Source: Leguminivora glycinivorella (lineage: Eukaryota > Arthropoda > Insecta > Lepidoptera > Tortricidae). Taken from it: 64,000 bases of DNA. The stretch spans positions 1,195,501 through 1,259,500 of the forward strand of contig NC_062990.1 of NCBI RefSeq assembly GCF_023078275.1. Direction: 5' to 3'. Position numbers and translations under genes: made by a program. Shown here in pieces: positions 42,501 to 52,442 of the stretch (position 1 is the first letter of the stretch; every line of letters begins with the position of its first letter). A model generated the notes under the pieces. That model saw only the letters and a program-made list of their open reading frames with translations. It ran no database searches and was not told where the DNA came from.

Positions 42501-43140
42501 ATAAATATTCACTGCTTTCGGTCACGCGTGTACGCTGCGACCATTTTGCGACCGTTTTGGTGACCGTTTGGCGACTGTTTTTTACATAGAATATTACCCA
42601 GTCTTAATCCATATTTTAACAACTTTGTTGGTTTTCTAGGCATTATTTTTATTATTTCAGTATAGTATATACACCACAGCACTAAAACTTCACCAATCAA
42701 ATAGTTATAAACACAAACACCGAGTAGTCAATAATATTATTGCTGGTTAAACTGAGGTAAATTGATGGCGCGTTGATAAATTTAGACTTATTTTATGAAA
42801 TAACTCGAGCAATTTAATTGGCCATGGTAATTAACCCACATTATACATAATACAAATGCAAACAATATTTACCTTTAACAAATTCTTACGCCATTACATT
42901 TTAATGTCAAATGATTTTATTTCTTTTTCACTTTGACGTCTCTGACAGTCGCCATTTAAAAAGAATGAAATGAACGAATGATTTCGGGAAAATGGTCGCC
43001 AAACGGTAACAATGTGTGCACGCGTAGTGCACACTTTCTGTCACTTCTGTGACCATTTGTGCCTGTTACCAATCGTCCCCATTTGGGTCGCCGCGACTAA
43101 ACGTCGACCGTACTGCGACTAAACATTGAGACCCGAAGAC
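42501..43140. other. Region with scattered gcgaccgt-like motifs
   Basis: Motifs such as gcgaccattttgcgaccgtt, gtgaccgtttggcgactgtt (about 42535-42575) and tcgccaaacggtaac, gtcgaccgtactgcgactaa (about 42990-43125) occur on both strands. They suggest decayed inverted ends of an element of about 600-850 bp. The interior is AT-rich and non-coding. Confidence 0.4.
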
Positions 43141-43189
43141 CTGTGTGTACACAAAATAGGAGGATTTGCGTAGGAACGGCGACCGATTA

Positions 43190-43445
43190 TGGTTATATGG
43201 GAAAGAGGATCGAGTATTATAGAGAGTTACTGTCGAAGTAAAATGTGTAATCACAGTGCACAGACTGCCATCTCTTGACACAGGCTTAAAACTTTTGAAC
43301 CTCAGTCTTGACAATTTGGCCCATATTCTTAGGTTGATATGTGTTAAAATGTCCAATATTAATATTAGCGCCATCTATAGCTGAGCGTACCCTGCCATCT
43401 AGGCCACCGTACCTTTTTCTGTATGGTACTGAGGTACGTTTTTTT
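43190..43445. mobile_element. Dispersed repeat family R5, copy 2
   Basis: It is the reverse complement of 29195-29425, sharing phrases such as tgccatctcttgacac, tttggcccatattcttag and gccatctaggccaccgtac. Confidence 0.7.
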
Positions 43446-43830
43446 CTTAGTTTTTATCTGTCTATACGGAGTTATATATGTCTTTGCTACAAACTGACTA
43501 ACGCTTTGGCCTCGCTAATATGACAAGTATTGATACAAAAGACCTGACAAAATATAATTTTATATTTTAAAAAACAAAGCAGCGTACGTAGTATACAAGT
43601 TTGATAAATTTTATCGCATTGGTGCGTCTCTATCGCACTTACAGATAGAGCGAAAAGGACGCCCTGACGTTATATCGTTTATCACGCGACTACGCTTACC
43701 TGAGGGGCGGTATATTGTTCCAGCATTCAGTGGCGGAATATCTACAATGTTTCCTAGAAAGATACATAAAACTATTCTATAATCAAAGATCTGAATTGTC
43801 ATTCAAGGAAAAATATTAATTAGTGGGCTG
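43446..43830. other. Intergenic, nothing recognised
   Basis: No gene or repeat edge was identified. Confidence 0.4.
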
Positions 43831-43837
43831 AAACATT

Positions 43838-44075
43838 CTTTTCAGTACAGATGGTCGTTTTTTTACGCACTAGTTCGAGAAGTGGTTCATTATATGCCAG
43901 GTCGAAACTTCGGAGGCTCATCTGTCTGTACTGAAAAACGTCGTACGATACACGTGCGAAAAGGAAATTCGTAACTCGTGTCGATTTAAAACACTCCCTT
44001 CGGCGTGTTTTAATTTATCGCCACTCGTTTCGAACTTCCTTTTTTACGCACTTGTATCGTAATGTACTATTATGA
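43838..44075 (-). mobile_element. Dispersed repeat family R4 copy
   Basis: It contains ttttcagtacagatggtcg, attatatgccaggtcgaaac, cgtacgatacacgtgcgaaa and ttatcgccactcgtttcgaa, the inverse of the 6013-6398 copies. Confidence 0.8.
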
Positions 44076-44186
44076 AGTATCCCTTCACTGAAAATGTTGT
44101 GTAGGTAAATATTAATGTTTTACATTCTAATGTTAAAATACTTTGGATAATATTATAAGCACTTTACTACTACATGATTGTATTTG

Positions 44187-44210
44187 AAAAAAAAAAAAAA
44201 AAAAAAAAAG
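44187..44210 (+). repeat. Poly(A) run
   Basis: An uninterrupted run of more than 20 A. It may be an old retroelement tail, but no element body is recognised on its left. Confidence 0.7.
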
Positions 44211-44436
44211 ATCACAAATAAGGAAAATAATACATTTACGGCCATGCCGTAATAAGTATCACATGCCTAAAATGCCTATGCTTAATGACGAGACACTAAT
44301 TGCCGTGGCGAAGCCGTGAAAATGCCTTTTAACTTCATATTAATCTTGGCTCATTTAAAAAAAAACACTTTAAGGCAATGCTTCGATAATTTTAATTTTA
44401 TTTTGCTATTTTTTTTGTTTTTTTTTAAAGTCTTTC

Positions 44437-44680
44437 TTTTTTTTTTTATGAAATAGGCAGCAAACGAGCAGACGAGCCGCCTGATGGAAAGCAGTCATCG
44501 CCGCCCATGGACATAAGCAACATCAGGGGAGTCACCTATGCGTTGCCGACCTTTAAGAACCCTAAATACCTGCTTCTTGAAGAACCCCATGTCATAGCGC
44601 AAGGGGAACACCTCAGAAGGTAGCTCATTCCACAACTTGCATGTTCGCTTTCGCTTTGCTAAAGATAAATCACGTAGGTA
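44437..44680 (-). mobile_element. LINE 3' end with C-terminal ORF2 remnant
   Basis: On the minus strand a short frame encodes the C-terminal LINE signature LWNELPSEVFPLRYDMGFFK and GRQR, then a stop. A 3' untranslated segment (gcctgatggaaagcagtcat on the plus strand) and an A-tail follow at about 44437-44447. It is a severe 5' truncation and is related to the plus-strand remnant at 46375-46570. Confidence 0.75.
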
Positions 44681-44747
44681 TATAAATACATAAACATCTA
44701 TTAAAAGGAATTTTGTAATTCGTCTGAAACAAGTGTTTGTGTATGTA

Positions 44748-44921
44748 CAGTCAACCAATTGGAACCATAGGAGTGGAAGAAATCTCTTACTGCTTGTCAT
44801 TTTGACATGGTTGTATAAACCATGTCAAAATGACAAGCAGTAAGAGATTTCTTACAATCTGATTTACATATACCGTCACTATGACATAGTTCTACAGTGG
44901 CTGTTCCAATTGATTGAACTG
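44748..44921. mobile_element. Mariner-like MITE with a perfect 36-bp hairpin
   Basis: The element has termini cagtcaaccaattggaac and gttccaattgattgaactg, an inverted repeat with two differences, flanked by TA on both sides (44746-44747 and 44922-44923). TA target duplication and CAGT ends fit Tc1/mariner. Inside, 44777-44812 and 44818-44853 are perfect inverted repeats of 36 bp around the 5-nt loop gtata. No coding frame. Confidence 0.85.
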
Positions 44922-44999
44922 TACGTGTGTGAGTGTGTTTATGTCTTGCATTGCACATGTCAAAAGAGCGGTATTTTTACATAGTATATAATGCAGCCA

Positions 45000-46160
45000 G
45001 AAATCTAATTAATATAATTATGAAATAGTAAAGAAAACACGAAACTTTTGACTGCCGTTTTACATTAAATTGATTAGGGGCGTGTCCTTAAATTTGGTTA
45101 CGGTACTTAGATTTGAAGTTAAACTTAATTATTAGGTAATTAATCCGAATGTAGGTACCTACCTACAGTACCTACAATGCACGTGAATCTAGACCAAAAT
45201 TATTTTTTTAATTCTGTGGTTTAAAATATGTCTTAAGGATAATGAAAGACAGCAGAAGAAAAGAAAAAAAGAAAAGAAAATTACGCTACCGATTGATTAC
45301 ATAAACTTTAAATACGTATACGCTTTATACAGTATTTTAATTCCCTAACCTAAGTAGTTAATATAAATAAATAAATTAAATCAAATAATACAAACCCATA
45401 AGACAAATCCTTAGGAACACAACACATACACAGTAAAAACGTTTTAGACAATCACAAATACAAACAGGTTTTTTTTTAATTTCACATTTTCGCAAATTTC
45501 ACTGGCACACACAAATTCGTCGTCATTTCAGCTTAATTTTGAACACGTAGAAAATATGAAAAAATTCCATGATAGTCTTTTTGGCGCGAAAACCGAGCGT
45601 CCTAACGGTCATTTTTGAAAATGGAACACCGTCTTATAAATGTGCGCGAGCACGCGAGTTAAAAGTAACATTAAGAAACGTTTTCATAACGAAGGTTATA
45701 ATTTTCAGCCATTTTATTGCAAAAAACACATTTTAAATAAATCACTGTTACAAACTTATTAATATTATTTTTTTGTTATAATATCACAGAGGAATTTCGC
45801 GAATTTTAAGTAGTGCTGTTTATTTTTGTTTTGTTCCTAGTTTCTAAGGCTACGAGCGGCTTGCAAGGCGCTTGAACACTGACCATTGTATGAAGAAGGG
45901 GTGGGTGGGGGTGGTATTCTTAATCATGGGGGTGGAATAACTTTGCTTTTTAATTATGGTCGTGCGTCGATAGGGGAGGTTTTTCGGTTTTTTTTGGGGT
46001 CATGGTGTCGGCCGATTTTCTGGGTCACATCTCTATTTTTGGAGTTTTGTTGCTTTATAAGGTCTGATTAGATCATAGGGAAGTCGTAACACGGTTTTCT
46101 TACCATTTTGGAAGGGGGAAGTTTTGATGAGTGTAGTTTTTTAAGCAAGTTACTTACAGT
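45000..46160. other. Intergenic, nothing recognised
   Basis: AT-rich except for a G-rich patch at about 45885-45990. A 61-codon frame there (45886-46071) is of low-complexity Gly-rich composition and not supported. Confidence 0.4.
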
Positions 46161-46164
46161 CGAT

Positions 46165-46350
46165 ACTTCCATACTAATATTATAAATGGGAAAGTGTGTG
46201 TGTCTGTTTGTTTGTCCGTCCTTCACGGCAAAACGGAGCGACGAATTGACGTGATTTTTTAAGTGGAGATAGTTGAAGGGATGGAGAGTGACATAGGCTA
46301 CTTTTTGTCTCTTTCTAACGCGAACGAAGCCGCGGGCATAAGCTAGTAGT
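46165..46350. mobile_element. Common lepidopteran dispersed repeat (tactaatattataaa family)
   Basis: It begins ccatactaatattataaatg, includes a GTTTGTTTGTCCGTCC run, agtgacataggctacttttt, and ends gcgggcataagctagt. I recognise this phrase order as very common in Lepidoptera. Its class is not resolved from one copy. Confidence 0.7.
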
Positions 46351-46374
46351 CAATAAATTTCCTCCCGCGGATGC

Positions 46375-46570
46375 CCCGGCTGTGGAATGAGCTCCCTGCC
46401 GAGGTATTCCCGATGAACTACAGTATGGGGTTCTTCAATAAAGGAGTGTACAAGTTTCTAATGCGACGGCAACGCGCATGTGACACCCCTTGAGTTGCAG
46501 GCGTCCATAGGTTACGGTGACCGCTTTCCATCAGGCGGACCTGTTTGCCACCGACGTGGTATAAAAAAAA
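46375..46570 (+). mobile_element. LINE 3' end with C-terminal ORF2 remnant
   Basis: The plus-strand frame reads LWNELPAEVFPMNYSMGFF, then a GVYKFLMRRQRACDTP-type end and a stop. It is followed by the family R3 3' sequence (cgtccataggttacggtgac) and an A-tail at 46561-46570. This shows that the R3 SINE-like sequences share the 3' end of this LINE. Confidence 0.75.
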
Positions 46571-46854
46571 ATCTTGTTAGGGGTTAATACAAGTAATAAC
46601 TTGGCAACATTTAAATTGCTTTTAATTTAGATACATCTCCAGAAAGTTCACAGATACTCTTGAGTCTTGTTCCAGAGATATAAGGTACAAGGAATCCAGA
46701 CTTTCCAGAGCCTACAGAAGTAAGTAAAATGCATGTAAGTTTTGGTTCTAATAGTACAGTCGAAATCATAAATATCTGTACATTTCTTCACCTTAACTCG
46801 TAGCAATAAGGTAAAAATAGGTACACATATTTATGAACTCGACTGTAATAAGTA
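46571..46854. other. Intergenic, nothing recognised
   Basis: No gene or repeat edge was identified between the two retroelement tails. Confidence 0.35.
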
Positions 46855-47212
46855 ACAGCCAAATAGCACTAGACCCTACTCATAGTGTTGTGTTCCTGCC
46901 GGTGAGGAAGGCTGCCAGAGCTCAACGAAGGTGCTGTGCGGGTGAGGGTGTGCTGGTGACGGGAGGACTTATGGAACTAACTTGTTCCGTCTATTGTCCT
47001 TTGAGTCGTCGGCAACCCGAACCCTCCTTGGAGCTTGTACACTCCTTTTTGCTGTGTACTTAACACAGCAAAAGGGAATGTACAAGTTTCTAATGGGGTG
47101 GCAACGCGTATGTGACACTGTTTGAGTTGCAGGCGTCCATAGGTTACGGTGACCGCTTTACATCAGGCGGGCCGTATGCTTGTTTGTCACCGACGTAGTA
47201 TAAAAAAAACCG
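46855..47212 (+). mobile_element. SINE (family R3), plus-strand copy
   Basis: Starts near ccaaatagcactagacccta, contains the imperfect palindrome around tgctgtgtacttaacacagc (47049-47070), and ends with an A-run at 47202-47209. It matches the minus-strand copies at 33635, 34628 and 25743. Confidence 0.8.
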
Positions 47213-47320
47213 TTTAGAGGCATTGTAAGTTATTCCTGTATAAAATGGATGTCACCTTTAAGATGCGCTTGTAGCGCCACATCGTAACTCAAATCCCCTT
47301 TATAATGAAGATAAGTATTT

Positions 47321-47464
47321 CGTCACTACTTTGAAAAAATCTCGTATCTCGTGCTTCTCCTCAAAGTTAAAACGCAGTAAGTCTATGTGCATTCCATACA
47401 TACTTACTACAATTTTCTTTTCATTGACAGACGAAGATACAAGTTTTTTTTTAAAGTAGTGACG
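47321..47464 (-). mobile_element. MITE family M6, copy 1
   Basis: The 144-bp element has termini cgtcactacttt and aaagtagtgacg, flanked by ATTT on each side (47317-47320 and 47465-47468). The interior is shared, inverted, with 49709-49851. The coding-like interior frame is present in both but is short and has no start or stop logic. Confidence 0.85.
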
Positions 47465-48003
47465 ATTTGCTTTAGAAAGAGTAATTTCGCTGTTTCTGAC
47501 TGTACTACAGTTGCAGTAAGGAGTGGCTGCAGCTCTAATGTTGCATTTTAATAGCCCTTTATAACTTACGATCTTTAAAGAAACGTTCACTTATATTTCA
47601 CACTAGACAGAGCCTGTTCCTTGACTCCATGTTTGCACATATTAAGAGAATTTTGACATAATTATATTATTTTCCTAAGGAAATATTTTACTTGTCACAA
47701 TAACATTTCTAACTACCCATAATACAATACACCATATACACCCTGTTTTTATAGAATTCCGTTAACTTCAAGGGAAGGTTCTTTAGATCAAATACAATTA
47801 ATTTCTCTAAGAAACTAGCGTCTTAATTCTTACGATTATCGAGTTATTAAAAAAAAAAAGATAATTACTGAACACGTGCGTGACAGCCTTTACCAATTCC
47901 TTATGATATTTGTTTTGACATGTGCCGTCAATCACTTGACACTAACTTGAATGTTATTCTTATGGGTCTCTCACACTAATAAAATCATTTATTATGTATG
48001 AAA
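47465..48003. other. Intergenic, nothing recognised
   Basis: AT-rich, no gene seen. Confidence 0.4.
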
Positions 48004-49300
48004 CCGATAAATCATAAATCATAAATCATAAATCATATTTTATTTGTAAACATAGGTACATATAGATCTTACATGGAGTTGTGTCAGTGTCGCTATGCTT
48101 TGCCTGTAGGCATACAAATATTTTTTTGTGGCGATTGAGCATGCAGCAAATATTAAACAAATAAGACCTGAGACTAAACCTAATCTTAATGATATTCTAC
48201 AATTCAGAATCGGAGAGAAATTCTTTAATAGAATAGTAGGCTTTCCTTGCCAAAAATTTAAATAGACTTTTTTTAAAATCTACCATGTCACCTAATTCTA
48301 GTATGTTGTTTGGTAATTTATTGTAAATCTTAGGTGCCATACCGAAAATACTTTTCGCAAGAAGAGCCGTTTTTATTGAACGTGTGTAAACTTGATTACA
48401 TCGCCGAGCGCTATTGGAAACAGAGAATTGGCTAATATTATTTTTGACATAGACGGCTGATTCAAAGATATACAGACAAGGCAATGTTAGAATATTATAT
48501 TTAATGAAATGTGGTTTGCATGTATCATCTATTTGTAAATTACACATCGAACGTAAACATTTTTTCTGGGCTTTAAAAGCTCTTAGTCGATCTGTAGAGT
48601 TACCCCAAAATATGACGCCATATCTCAAAGCTGAGGTAACATAAGCTTGATAAGCTGTTAATACTGCCGATTCATTTACTTTTTTACTTAGATTATATAA
48701 AGCATAAGAATGTGAATTAAGTTTTTTACATACAATGTCAATCTGATCTTTCCATGTCAACTTATTATCTAAACTTAATCCTAAGAATTTTGTCAAATCT
48801 GTCTCGTCTATAAGGTGGTCTTTATATGAAACAGTGAGGTTCGGTATTTTGTCAATTCTTTGCTTAAATTTCATGTAATTAGTTTTAGTTAAGTTAATTC
48901 GTAAATTATTCATATTAAGCCAATCAATTACCGTCTCCAGGGCTTTGTTTATAGTTGCTTCTAGTGATTGTGGGTCATTTCCGGTAAATATAATAGTGCT
49001 GTCATCGGCAAAAAGAATCATGGGATGATCTATACATTGCGGCAAGTCGTTTATATAAATAAGAAAAAGCAATGGACCTAGCACACTGCCTTGAGGTACT
49101 CCATATTTAATATCTTTATAGTCTGATGACACGTACATTTCAGTCCTTGATTTGAAGCATAATTTGCTGATTTTAACTAGTTGCTTTCGACCAATTAGAT
49201 AAGATTTTATAAGATTGTGAACATTACCGCGGATGCCATAGTTAAATAATTTTTCTAGCAAAATATTATGATCAACAAAGTCGAAGGCTTTGGACATGAA
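48004..49300 (-). mobile_element. 5'-truncated LINE with TTTATGA-type tail
   Basis: The minus-strand LINE holds the second half of the reverse transcriptase, a 3' untranslated region of about 190 bp and a simple-repeat tail (on the plus strand, repeats of aaatcat at about 48008-48037). The 5' border coincides with an A/T run at about 49300-49320, inside the motif A region. Confidence 0.88.
48197..49297 (-). CDS. LINE reverse transcriptase, C-terminal two thirds
   Basis: The 366-codon open frame begins within motif A (SKAFDFVDH, residues 2-10), so the listed methionine is internal to the ancestral protein. Further motifs are YGVPQGSVLGPLLF (65-78), YINDLP (81-86) and LFADDS (95-100). Then come the LTKTNYMKF block, the KFLGLSLDNKLTW block and the C-terminal FKKSLFKFL...YSIKEFL end. 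All are canonical and undecayed, in contrast to the fragment at 1430-2677. The fingers, endonuclease and ORF1 are missing through 5' truncation. It is retrotransposon sequence of the CR1/Jockey group. Confidence 0.9.
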   Translation of the reverse strand: MSKAFDFVDHNILLEKLFNYGIRGNVHNLIKSYLIGRKQLVKISKLCFKSRTEMYVSSDYKDIKYGVPQGSVLGPLLFLIYINDLPQCIDHPMILFADDSTIIFTGNDPQSLEATINKALETVIDWLNMNNLRINLTKTNYMKFKQRIDKIPNLTVSYKDHLIDETDLTKFLGLSLDNKLTWKDQIDIVCKKLNSHSYALYNLSKKVNESAVLTAYQAYVTSALRYGVIFWGNSTDRLRAFKAQKKCLRSMCNLQIDDTCKPHFIKYNILTLPCLYIFESAVYVKNNISQFSVSNSARRCNQVYTRSIKTALLAKSIFGMAPKIYNKLPNNILELGDMVDFKKSLFKFLARKAYYSIKEFLSDSEL

Positions 49301-49708
49301 ATGAAAAAAAATTTTTTTTTGCTAATTGAACTAAAAGTGATATACAGAGTGGTTCCTGATAACGTGTCGAATTTAACGGAAAATAAAAGAAAAAAAAGGT
49401 GTATATTCGTCGCTACTTTATTTTGAAAATTCATCATTGAATCCGTTAGACTCTGTGGAAGATGCGTCAAACATTACTCTAATATTTGTGCTTTTTAGAT
49501 CCTCTTTATCTACCACATGATGTGATAGAAATATTAGTGATGTTCCCTTAAATCTGTACAGTCAAGATATTAAATATACATGCCGTCAATGTGCCAAAAA
49601 TATATAATATCCAAAACCTTACCGCATAAGCAATAAAGTCGCGTATACATAATACATATTTTTCATACTTCGTCCGCATATTTAATACCTTGTGTGTAAT
49701 GTGTATAT
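49301..49708. other. Intergenic with possible repeat edges
   Basis: No gene is seen. The phrase gatatacagagtggttcctg at 49338 looks like the end of a dispersed repeat but has no second copy in this window. Confidence 0.4.
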
Positions 49709-49851
49709 CGTCACTACTTTTAAAAAAACTTGTATCTTCGTCTGTCAATGAAAAGAAAATTGTAGTAAGTATGTATGGAATGCATATAGACTTACTGCGT
49801 TTTAACTTTGAGGAACAGCGTGAGATACGTGATTTTTTTAAAGTAGTGACG
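49709..49851 (+). mobile_element. MITE family M6, copy 2
   Basis: The 143-bp element has the same termini as 47321-47464 in the opposite orientation, flanked by ATAT on each side. The two copies have different 4-bp flanks, which supports two independent insertions. Confidence 0.85.
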
Positions 49852-49914
49852 ATATATGTGTGTACTGTATATGGTGTTTCCTGAAGAAAGTAATTTTCCA
49901 TGATTTCTCTTACG

Positions 49915-50016
49915 CTATGACATAGGGTTCTTCAAGAAGCAGGTACTTAAGGTTCCCAAAGCTGGGCAACGCATAAGTCGCCCCCTGATGAGACTACTGC
50001 TTTCTATCAGGCAGCT
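49915..50016 (+). mobile_element. LINE 3' remnant (GFFKKQ type)
   Basis: The segment catagggttcttcaagaagc through gggcaacgcataagt is the plus-strand counterpart of 44495-44600, with decay. Confidence 0.6.
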
Positions 50017-50017
50017 G

Positions 50018-50150
50018 GCTTTTTTTTTTTTTTTAATACTACGTCGGTGGCAAACAAGTATACGGCCCGCCTGATGTAAAGCGGTCACCGTAACCTATGG
50101 ACGCCTGCAACTCAAACAGTGTCACATGCGCGTTGCCACCCCATTAGAAA
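50018..50150 (-). mobile_element. SINE (family R3) fragment
   Basis: T-run, then tactacgtcggtggcaaaca and ccgtaacctatggacgcctg, up to ccccattagaaa. It is the 3' part of the family only. Confidence 0.75.
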
Positions 50151-50550
50151 TGGCTTCTCGCTTCTTGCCTATATCATCATAAAAAGTAATACTCTCTCCG
50201 GACAATTTTTTTTCTGTGTATCTATAAAACTGTTAATAATAGGCGAGACGACAAAAAAACTAATTAGTCCGTCAATTACATTATCAAATAATATTAGACG
50301 TATTTTTTCTTTTTTCTCGTAAACGAAAAATGACGATGGTACAGTGCGTTGAAGTTTCGCGTGCGCCTAGGTACAATTTTTACTTAGAAGTGACGTCACA
50401 AGCCCCCACTCCGGAACTTTTATGCTCTATATATCTTTGTATTTTTTCATTCATTAGAAAAAGCGAAAAATATGTGTTCAGTATTTTAGGACGATCTAAC
50501 TGACGGACTAAACCGAATGCAATTTTTTTTATGTAGTCGTCATCCCTATT
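50151..50550. other. Intergenic, nothing recognised
   Basis: No supported gene. Confidence 0.4.
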
Positions 50551-50554
50551 ATGT

Positions 50555-50812
50555 TTTAATAACCCTGTCCGCGGTCAGAGAGTGGGACGCTAGCCCGCTG
50601 CACGAGCGCTGGAGCCCTCCAGGTAGGCCCCTACCACAGGCCTGTGGCATCGGGGTCGGGGTGACCCGAAACCGCGGGTCCTAATAGATTAATTTGGTTT
50701 TAGTTTTATTAATTTTAATTTTATTTAGTTAATTTATTTTTTTAATATTAGTAATAATCTATGGAATGTATTTCCGGCAATAAATAATTTCATTTCATTT
50801 CATTTCATTAAC
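50555..50812 (+). mobile_element. LINE 3' untranslated end with ATTTC tail
   Basis: A GC-rich start (ctgtccgcggtcagagagtg), then gaccgcgggtcc-type sequence, an AT-rich stretch, and a tail of five ATTTC repeats at about 50785-50812. This is typical of a severely truncated LINE. No coding part remains. Confidence 0.65.
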
Positions 50813-51425
50813 TGGCACTTCCGGCTTTTTACGAAATATCGTACCGTATAAAGCAAAGGAGTAAAGTGATTGGAAGCCGCCCGCGCCGCGCCTCTGCATT
50901 AATCACCTTTCTAAGTATCCGTGCACATCGTATCAGGGCCAATGACTTATACGGGGTGATTTCGTAAGTACAAGCAAAACTTTGCATTGGCTTTTAAGGT
51001 CATAATGAACAACTTTTAGTATGTCACCCATTTTCAAATCGCGAAAAAAATTGCTGTTCTATAGAAATGAGCGGCACCACGTCATTAAGCGTACCCCTGA
51101 AATGTATGGGCCTTTTAGGCTTAAAACTAGATGGCGCTGTTAGCAGCTCCAGGCTGGCTCCAGTGGCCAAAATCATATTTTCCCCAAATATTTTTGCGTG
51201 TTTTTATGTTTTATAAGAACAAATAACATATTTCTTTAATTTTAAATCATGATATCACGTCACGCCAATGTCGCCAATACACACTCACATAGATACACAT
51301 ACAATGATTATGGAACAAATTGCCGTTGTCTATTAGACAGTCCCAATCGGTAGCATCACTCAAGAGGAATTTGCATAAGTTATGGCTATCCGATGACTTG
51401 TGTACTGGTTGAGTACTAATTATTT
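50813..51425. other. Intergenic, nothing recognised
   Basis: No gene or repeat edge was seen. Confidence 0.4.
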
Positions 51426-51540
51426 TATTTTATTATGATATTGTATATATTTGTATTTATGTATGTATATATATTTATGTATTAAATATAAGGTATATAT
51501 ATTTATGTATTTGTATATATTGGTATATAGTAATAGGCTG
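51426..51540. repeat. TA-rich low-complexity tract
   Basis: Repeated tatatatttatgtat-like phrases over about 110 bp. Confidence 0.7.
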
Positions 51541-51699
51541 CAGGTTCTAATTATTACTGGGATAATAATTGAACTATAAATTTTTCTTTTCTGTACATAG
51601 TGTTCGTCTCTATATCATGTTTTTATTAGTTTTTTCCTCTCATTTCGCTCAAAGATTGACTGGAAGAGATCCATTATAGGGATGTTCGCCTTTGTACAC

Positions 51700-51900
51700 C
51701 ATAACTGTACTTTTCTATGTCCATAAAGATGTAGGCAGAGCACATGAACTACTAAAGTTTCAGTGCCATTTTGAAAATAAATAAAGTAGGCATCATCAGT
51801 GTAGTTATGATAGTATTTAATAGATGGCGCTAAAAAATCGAGGTACGATTCTTAGTATGAAGTATGTAAATCCTATATAAATAATCCTTGATTAAAACAA
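51700..51900. mobile_element. Dispersed repeat fragment (pair with 27725-27845)
   Basis: Contains ggcagagcacatgaactact (family R6-like) and then the reverse complement of 27725-27845. Confidence 0.65.
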
Positions 51901-51979
51901 AATATAAAAATAAATGCGACGAACACCACTCGTACATTTGTCGTTTGTCCTCGAGAACTACCTACCGGGTGATGTGGAG

Positions 51980-52090
51980 GGTAGATTGTTTATGCGATAG
52001 GAGGCAAACCAATAGACAGGTCACCTGATGGTAAGCGATCACAGCCGCCCGTGGACACCCGATACACCAAATTGTGACCCTTTTCTCATA
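51980..52090 (-). mobile_element. LINE/SINE 3' end fragment
   Basis: The phrase gataggaggcaaaccaatag followed by caggtcacctgatggtaagc is a relative of the R3 3' end, but of another subfamily. Confidence 0.6.
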
Positions 52091-52362
52091 CTTTTCTATG
52101 TGGTCGATGGGACTTTAAGCTAATATTTAACTACACCATAATACTATCTTTATAAATTTCTACATAGCTACCCACAGACTAAATATACTTAGGCAAATGC
52201 AAACTGTAATGTTAAAATAGCTACAAGCCATAGAACATATGCTATCCTTATATAGTTTACCCTATCGATTAATGTGATTCCTCTCAATACTAAAACGCAA
52301 ATCGTATTATGCAATTGCAAAAATAGATTGTTATGATATTGATAATATTTCCGTATGTAATT

Positions 52363-52442
52363 TTTTTATACCACGTCGGTGGCAAACAGGTATACGGCCC
52401 GCCTGATGGAAAGCGGTCACCATAACCTATGGACGCCTGCAA
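52363..52442 (-). mobile_element. SINE (family R3) short fragment
   Basis: The T-run, then taccacgtcggtggcaaaca and gaaagcggtcacc, to gacgcctgcaa. It is only the last 75 bp of the family. Confidence 0.75.

Noticed and set aside
44187..44210. Poly(A) as evidence for a processed pseudogene
   Set aside because: No cDNA-like sequence is recognisable upstream of the run on the plus strand.
47300..47590. 96-codon minus-strand frame as a gene
   Set aside because: It overlaps MITE family M6 and its flank. The matching frame at 49690-49884 is the same MITE in inverse orientation.
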